From Hypomyces perniciosus (Eukaryota; Ascomycota; Sordariomycetes; Hypocreales; Hypocreaceae), in the NCBI GenBank assembly GCA_008477525.1, contig SPDT01000002.1, forward strand, positions 806,001 to 870,000: DNA of 64,000 bases, written 5' to 3'. Within the stretch, counting starts at the first letter, position 1. Each line of letters starts with the position of its first letter. The position numbers and the translations under genes were made by a program. The notes under the pieces are model-generated. The model made no database searches, was not told the DNA's origin, and saw only the letters and a list, made by a program, of their open reading frames with translations. This document shows, in pieces, positions 57,690 to 64,000 of this stretch.

Positions 57690-57919
57690 TGGGATATGTG
57701 GACAAGGTAGATAGATGGATGATGAGATCAATCCTTTTGGGTTAGATTTGTATGAATAACGCTGCTCACTTGGTCATGACAATTAGACGAAATATCAACT
57801 GAGTCTGAGACAATATCTTCAATATGTCCCTTGTGTAACTGCTCTTTATCCAAAAGTCTGACAGCTTTGTCGTACTGCATATCGTCACATCACAAACGGC
57901 AAACATGTGCACCAACCCT

Positions 57920-59629
57920 CTATTCCTCTATTTTCTCTTTCCCCTTACCTTTGTATCCTCTCCCTACCTCACTCTTCGGCCCACCCCATCCCATAGCCGC
58001 ATAACACGACGCCACATCTGCTTCCGACGCCGTCAACGCCCTACGTTTCAACTTCAGCGGCAGCGGCATAACAGATTCGCGTCCAACCTCTGAAAGCATG
58101 GATATCGTCTGTTCGACGGGTATCATCGCCCTCGCGGGAGCTGAATATCGTGGTTTCGGCAAAGGATGTCCTGGGTCGGTAGAATACACGCTCGACACGG
58201 GGCGAGGAGGAGGCTTGGGCGGTTCGTTAGCGTTTTCGATGCTGCGTGAGTCGTCGCGGTACAAGAGAGGGACTTCGATCTCGCGAGGGGATTCAACGTC
58301 GCTGTCGTCGTCTGTGGCGTCGATTTTGCTGGTCCAGCTACTGGCTTGTACTTTCGTACAGAGACGGGTGTTGCTACCGAAGCTGAGAGTGCTGGAGACA
58401 CCCAACCGCTTGGATTTGTTTTCGTCGATATGATGTCCAGCGTCGGGGGTTTCGTCGGGAGTTTCGCCCTCGTAGCCGCCCCTGAGGACGAGTTTGCGGT
58501 AGTCTTTGATCCAATATTCGTCCTCGCCTATTTCCTCATCCTCCTCATCCTCCTCTTCCCTCTCTTCCACCTCTTCCTTCTCACGAGGCCCGTTGGCCAG
58601 ACCTTTTCCCTTCCCTTCAGCACCGCTTCCCCCATGCACAAGATAGATTCCAAGACCAGAATCTTTTTCCTCCTCGACGTTTGCCCCAGAGATATGCCGC
58701 ATCCCCCTTTCCCCCGTCCCCCGTCTTCCCTGGTGCGTCCGGTGCTTTTCCGTCTCGCTGCTCCGAAATCTTGGCTGTCGCGGCATCGGCAATCCCTCTT
58801 CCGTCAGTCTGACGAGTAGATGTCGCTGCATCCGCGGCACTTTACTTCTCCTGCGAGATCTCTCAATCTCCCTATCCCACTTCTGGCGCATCACCGTCCG
58901 CATATCCACAATATCTTCCACCATAACCTCACTGCACCTGCGGACAGCATCCTGACATTCAGGCTTATAAAACGAGACCCATGACTCAATAATACGCAGC
59001 AAACGAGGCTCCCGGCCCTGTTTTCCAGTGATTTTCTTGATGTAAGCATGGCGAGCCAAGAGGCTCGCTCGCAAGTCCGTGAGATACACTGCAGAGCCCC
59101 CTATCACAGCCAACATACAAGCTTCGCACTTGGACTCAACACACTCCGGGATATGGATCACAGGGCTCCGTCGAAAAACTCCCATGAACTTCTCCTCCCC
59201 AAGCCACAAGGCTGTTAGAAAATCCATCCGGTCCAGCCATCCCGCCAACGAGGGTGTCAGCTCCTCCCTAAGACGCAAGCTCCTGTACCGATTTGTCTGA
59301 ATCGTACATTCATCTGCAACCAGCAGCAGTAAATTGCGAATCACCCGCGGATCCAGAGGCTTATGTGGCGAACATAGCTTCGCGCGTTCCGGGCACACAG
59401 CGGGCAGCGTCTTACTCATGCTAATGGCAAATCGCGCGAGCAAGTCTTTGGGACGTAGGAGAGTTGGATCAAGATCTTTGACTCGGCGCTCTTGTGCGGC
59501 TAACCACTCTTTGAGGTGGTCGCCATAGTGTTTTCGAGGGTCCACGTACAGCACCTTCGTGAGCTGCCGAAGAGCCGTATCAGAGACATCTCCAAGAGCC
59601 GGATCGCGCCTCGAAATCTTGAAAGACAT
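57920..59629 (-). CDS. Conserved fungal protein of unknown function
   Basis: Single exon of 569 residues from the first ATG at 59,629 (MSFKISRRDPALGDVSD); the open frame extends further upstream without ATG. The N-terminal ~280 residues are well folded-looking and helical. They include VECTIQTNRYR-like basic segments, a small Cys cluster (CVESKCEACM) and RIIESWVSFYKPECQDAVRR. The rest is low complexity: an acidic stretch (EEREEEDEEDEEIGEDEYW), a polyproline patch (PPKPPPRP) and a basic, Gly/Lys-rich tail. I do not recognise a catalytic family. It is convergent with tRNase Z, with about 230 bp between stops, and presumably part of the conserved core. Confidence 0.8.
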   Translation of the reverse strand: MSFKISRRDPALGDVSDTALRQLTKVLYVDPRKHYGDHLKEWLAAQERRVKDLDPTLLRPKDLLARFAISMSKTLPAVCPERAKLCSPHKPLDPRVIRNLLLLVADECTIQTNRYRSLRLREELTPSLAGWLDRMDFLTALWLGEEKFMGVFRRSPVIHIPECVESKCEACMLAVIGGSAVYLTDLRASLLARHAYIKKITGKQGREPRLLRIIESWVSFYKPECQDAVRRCSEVMVEDIVDMRTVMRQKWDREIERSRRRSKVPRMQRHLLVRLTEEGLPMPRQPRFRSSETEKHRTHQGRRGTGERGMRHISGANVEEEKDSGLGIYLVHGGSGAEGKGKGLANGPREKEEVEEREEEDEEDEEIGEDEYWIKDYRKLVLRGGYEGETPDETPDAGHHIDENKSKRLGVSSTLSFGSNTRLCTKVQASSWTSKIDATDDDSDVESPREIEVPLLYRDDSRSIENANEPPKPPPRPVSSVYSTDPGHPLPKPRYSAPARAMIPVEQTISMLSEVGRESVMPLPLKLKRRALTASEADVASCYAAMGWGGPKSEVGRGYKGKGKEKIEE

Positions 59630-60706
59630 CCTCTCGTCGTGCTTGTTGTGTATTTCTTCCGAATTCTGGTTCCAGTAATGTATGGATGCTGTGATTGCGG
59701 GTGGATAGAACGATCTTCTAAACGTGGACTGTTGACTTTTCTTCTTTGGTACATAGGATTTCACTGATTGCTACCAAGATGGCAGAGCAAACTTGGTCGT
59801 TCTATAGGACTTCTTATAGACAGCAATTCGTATGCCCAGACATGCGTTGTTCCCGGGCGAGTCTAGACTTTTGGAAGTGAACATACTTGGCACTCCTTGC
59901 GCAAGCCTGTTCAAAACCCAAACGGTCGGTATCCCGCATGTTCTTTGTGTCGACAGATTCACAACGTTGCTTGTATGTGTTCATAGCCTGTGCAGCTTGT
60001 TCGCTCTGAAAAGAGAACAGCATCTGATTCCTTTCCCACCAAACAAAGGGCTGGAAACCATGAACTTGGACATAAGACCACGCTTCATTATGGTACAGAA
60101 GCTGCTGTTGATGTTGTTTGTTTCCCCAAAGAACGGTTAAGCATCCTACCGCCCTCCGAGGTGTTCTGCTGTAGTTTCGATTAACACCTCCTCAAATCAC
60201 GTAGGACTCGATACCGGAGTGACTGGACATGACCATTTGCCTCGTACAGAGATACCGGTTTTGACGCTCTGCAAGAAAAAGGCGGGAGGGAAGCGAAAGA
60301 CGCACTGTAGAATAGAGTGCGGCGTCGATGCGACAATTGCGAGGGTATATTAGACTCGAGAAGGCCTGGCACCCCCCCTCGTACACCAAAGCGAGACGCT
60401 TGCCCAACCGAATCGCACTGTATCCTTCCTGTATGCCCCTCGTAACGCTATTTGATTTGACGCACATCCTTCCCAGTGATATACTCTCGAAGAACGTAAG
60501 CCAATGAAGAAGAAAAATAAACAAAGGCAACAGCTTAAAGCGCTAAAGTACAATGAAGAATCTGCTGGGGTCATTATGATGCTCCCGACGAAAAGACCAT
60601 TCCGCCATTGTACAACTTCCTGTGCGCAACCTGGGAAACTCCTTGATCATGCTCATGTGGTCGTCATAGAAAAAAGGCCGTGTCATACTAGTTGTCTGAC
60701 TGTAGT
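59630..60706. other. Intergenic / 3' flank of the LAMMER kinase
   Basis: 1.1 kb. It contains the 5' flank of the unknown conserved gene and, nearer 60,700, the 3' UTR of the kinase. No separate gene is seen. Confidence 0.55.
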
Positions 60707-63238
60707 TCATCCCACATAATGGGTGTGTCTTGGGTTCTCTTGTTCCATTCGTTTCCTTTCAAGTCGGATCTTGGCCGCCTCAGTTCCGTCGTCGGGCTGG
60801 GCCATTTCCTTGAACCATGGGTGGTTCAGGGCCTGTTTAGCAGTTATACGCTGTGCTGGGTCATACACAAAGATCTTCCTTAGTAGATCAAGGAAATTCC
60901 TGAAGAATATGTTGTTCGAGGGTATGATGTCCTGTGGCTCCGGTCAGTCCGGGTAGCAACTTCAGCCAAACTAGGTTATACATACACTGAGATGCTTCAT
61001 AGCCTTGACAAAGCGCCGGGAGCCTCGGGTAGTATCCTGGGTGGGATAATCGAGCTTGAGACGCTTGAAATACCTTGAAGGGGCCTGTTAGTCTCCCTTG
61101 ATTTCTCTCTCAGAATGATCACTTACTTTGAGGCCGGGTTTCCGCCATTCCTCGTTGACATTTTGTTGACAGCCTGGACAAGGTGGGTGTCAATTCGAGA
61201 TCCGACAACAGCTTCCATCATGGCCAAGTGTTCCAGATTGTCATGAGTCTGGAACAGAGCGTCTCCCGTAAAGAACTCCACAAGGATACATCCTATGCTC
61301 CAAATATCACAAGGGAATGACCAGCCCAGACCAAGGATAATCTCGGGTGCTCGGTAATGACGAGTCGATACGACCGAAGAGTGATATTCATCTTGGAATG
61401 TAGCTGAACCGAAATCGATTAACCTGATTTCGGTGTCTAGTAATACCCGTCGCTGGGTAGCTTGCCGGTTGATGGTGCTTGAAGAGGAGGGGATTTTCCT
61501 GTTATATGTGAATGTCTGGTAAGAATTATCACACAGAAGGATATTTTCCGGCTTGAGGTCCGTATGAATCAGGTTCAGGTCGTGTAAAACTAGTAAAACT
61601 CGGCGTCAGCATCCAGTAGACTTGCTGTGGGCCAGATATTCACTCACATGCCACGCTAGTAAATAGTTGTCGAGCAAAGCTCTGTATCTGGCTGTTGGGG
61701 AAAGGCACGAAGCCATTGCCCTTGAGGAAATCAAAGACACTCTGGCCTAGGAGGTCCATGACAATGCAAATGTGACCACGGTAGTCGAAGCAGTCCCTCA
61801 AGTGGATGCATCGATTTCTGTTTTCTTCATCGTTGGCCTTGAGCGTAGCCAGCACTCGGAGCTCAATTCTTGAGGCATCGCGATACTTTTGGACAGACCG
61901 AATGATCTTGACAGCCACAGGCTTGTTCCGCTTGCGGTCACGGGCCTGAACCACCTTGCCAAAGGTCCCTTGTCCCAGCAAGCGAACAATTTGATCTTCA
62001 AAGTCAGCGGAGAATTAATCGGATATAGGGAAAACGACCTGAACATACATTTATCGGTAAGTTCGGCATCGGGAACAACAATGTAGTGGCCATCATCGTC
62101 ATCGACTTTGATATTCTTGTTGTAGTGATGCTGTGCGTAGAAATAGGGTCAGTCAAGTTTCTCATCCCAATTTTTTTCGCAGCAGAATCGAGATTGCTGA
62201 AAGGCGCATACTCACATCCTGAATGACGCGAACATGGACGTCAGGGGCCTTCTTCGGCGGGAAAGGCGGAGGCTTGTAGGTCATGAATGGACCTCCAAGT
62301 CCGTCGACATCTCTCCGCTTGGCTTCGTTGGCGGCTTGTTGCCGAGTTGTCCTCTTTCGTTTGAGAGGAGTAGGTACTTCATCATATTGGCTATTTGAGG
62401 AGAGTGATGTAGGCGCGGTAGTATGCAGGGCGGAGTTGGTGCGGTCGCTGGAGACGGCAGAACCGACAGGAGTAGCGTTTGGCAAAGGCGTGTTTGTCTG
62501 CGAAGGCACGTACTGTACGTGGTAGCCGGCGGAGGGGTCTTCCCGCCTGCGTTTCTTCACAGCCTGCTGAGCGGCCGCATCATGGGCTGCGGCGGTAGTC
62601 CCATTTGTAATTCTGCGGCTGGTGTTGGCCTCGGGCTCTGGGGTGTCGTCGATGACAATGATCTCCTTGGGGAGGCCGTTGCGGTAGAAATTATTCCAAT
62701 CGGGCTCTCTTGAGCGGCGACGTTTTCTTGAGGGTTGGTCATCGGGGAAAGGCCCCGCGGCGACGGCGACAGCGGCAGCCGTGGTACTCGCCATGGTGGA
62801 CGTGTAACTGTCGTCAAAACGAGCGGTAGAGGACGACGGGTCGACCGGGTCGTGATGGCCGTAGAGGCTGTGGGGAGGGGGTCGTGGCGCCGAGGACTGT
62901 GAATGCAGCTGGGCTACGCCATTCGTCAACGACGTGTAGCCAGCGTTGCTGGCAGGCTGGTAAAAAGACAGCGGACGAGCGGGATTTTGCGACGACGAGG
63001 AGGATGCACTCGCGTGCGTCGCCGGCTGGGGCAGCAGAGAATTGACGGCTGCGGTGCGGTAGTTTGACGTTGTTGTAGTAGTGATAGTGGTCGCAGTCGC
63101 AGTCGCAGTCGCAGTTGTAGTAGCGGAAGGGTGGCCCTGGTGGTGGCCCTGGTGGTGGTGGTGCGAGTAGGGCGGCGGGTGGTACCGGTGTGTGTGGTAG
63201 TGAGGGAGCGTAGCCACGGCTGTTGTAGGCGTCGACAT
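60707..63238 (-). CDS. LAMMER (CLK-type) dual-specificity protein kinase
   Basis: Nuclear/cytoplasmic kinase of the Lkh1/Kns1/CLK family, which phosphorylates SR-type splicing factors and affects morphology. Six exons: 63238-62216, 62130-62049, 61995-61648, 61589-61127, 61073-60986 and 60931-60707. Phases are consistent and give 742 residues; an upstream in-frame ATG at 63,370 would add 44. The N-terminal 400 residues are disordered: His/Thr/Ser runs and nuclear-localisation-like RKRRRS and KKRRRE. Kinase motifs: [47 protein letters not shown] and [13 protein letters not shown]. The family signature appears as [11 protein letters not shown]. All catalytic residues are present. Intron positions lie between domain blocks and use GTATGT/GTGAGT donors. 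Confidence 0.94.
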
Positions 63239-64000
63239 GCCTCTGAAGCGGCTCCCCTGCGACGAGGAGAGGCGACTGGAGATTGGAGATTGGGTTTGGG
63301 TCTGCGGCCGAGGTTGTCGTGTCGATTGACGGTGATGAAGATGAAGATGAAAAGCCCCCAAGGACGGCACAAGAGCCCAGGAGCAGCAGCCTGAGGACCG
63401 CAGCAGAGAGATTGGGCGGGTGTGTCTGTTCTCGTCTCGTGGGCCTTTGAGGCAAATGACCCTGCTGGCTCACTGAAGTTGCAGTACCTGGTGCTTACCA
63501 GGGCACTTTGGCCGAAACTTTAGCACGTCTGTTGGGACACGGTAGGTTCTGGGGGGCTCTGGGGGGGAAACGCCTCCTAAAAAACAAGAGTCGGCTTTGC
63601 AGCAGCGTGGACGTCTCGGTCGTCGTTCAAAGCGCAAGATGGAAGCGTATGGCACTCATTTGGAAGTTGGTTCAGTTCAGTGTAGAGAGCAAAAACCAGA
63701 ATGAATGAATGGGCTTGGAATGGCGGCAGAAGATGGATGGAGCTGGCGGAATCGATGGGATGGCGTGGTGAAGCGTGACGATCTCCAAAAATGGCACAGC
63801 CCTGGACATCTCCGTCGCTTGGGTGAGTGAGCGCAGAGCGCCAGAGTGCTCACTGTTGTTACTACTACTTACTGTGTCTCTGGGCCTGTCGTTGCCGAGC
63901 GGAGCACGACCCCAGCGCTGAGTGGCCGCTAACAGTGCTAGCACGGGGCCCTGTAGGCGAGTTGGCGACGTCTCCAGGCCACTAAACTGAAAAGGCGCGG
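63239..64000. other. Leader and promoter region of the LAMMER kinase
   Basis: Contains the possible N-terminal extension to 63,370 and a long GC-rich leader. Open frames on both strands here are low-complexity shadows. No other gene is supported. Confidence 0.5.

Noticed and set aside
62283..63394. Open frames on the plus strand opposite the kinase
   Set aside because: Shadows of the low-complexity kinase N-terminus; no independent evidence.
1..64000. CRISPR arrays, rRNA or complete tRNA genes
   Set aside because: No regularly spaced repeats, rRNA-like blocks or full tRNA cloverleafs were found by eye.

Overview
The window looks like a filamentous ascomycete (Pezizomycotina, probably Eurotiomycetes; the lineage is inferred). 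The evidence is spliceosomal introns of about 50-90 bp with GTATGT/GTAAGT donors, a highly reducing polyketide synthase (HR-PKS), fungal P450s, LysM/GH18 chitinase architecture, a LAMMER kinase, and an AT-saturated dead LINE of the kind left by repeat-induced point mutation (RIP).

There are two compartments. Positions 1 to about 54,600 are accessory, with many broken genes. An apparently intact HR-PKS runs leftward off the edge (1-7,232, minus; KS-AT-DH-MT-ER-KR visible). A divergent major-facilitator efflux pump (9,103-10,967) lies opposite it. The 1.9-kb shared intergenic region holds a partial duplication, a 300-bp MITE and a solo LTR, each with a target-site duplication. Next come a CsbD-like ghost, an ER-KR ghost of a second HR-PKS cut up by an inverted-repeat pair and a LINE tail, the 3' part of an acyl-CoA-oxidase-like gene, an M35-like metalloprotease with an internal stop, and a LysM/GH18 chitinase with four in-frame stops. 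From 23.7 kb there is a small four-exon gene with a one-base frameshift, a second MITE (26,035-26,474), two full-length P450s (26,939-28,621 plus; 30,392-32,116 minus), and an FSH1-type hydrolase remnant lacking its middle. A 5.9-kb LINE (33,593-39,482) sits between a 15-bp target-site duplication. It is followed by a broken GH65 acid trehalase, the ER-KR-ACP tail of a third HR-PKS (44.5-46.1 kb), an ankyrin scrap, two F-box/DUF6546-like genes and a secreted WSC-domain gene between them.

Positions from about 54,900 to the right edge are conserved core: tRNase Z (54,909-57,689), a conserved fungal protein of unknown role (57,920-59,629) and a LAMMER dual-specificity kinase (60,707-63,238), all apparently intact.

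The HR-PKS and the divergent transporter are the likely live part of a secondary-metabolite cluster that continues left of position 1; the two P450s are possible but distant tailoring enzymes. I saw no entirely novel system. The most unusual content is the record of decay: remnants of two further HR-PKSs, several genes with in-frame stops, four dated mobile-element insertions, a 30-nt intron candidate, and an acyl-CoA-oxidase-like protein ending in a prenylation box instead of a peroxisomal signal.
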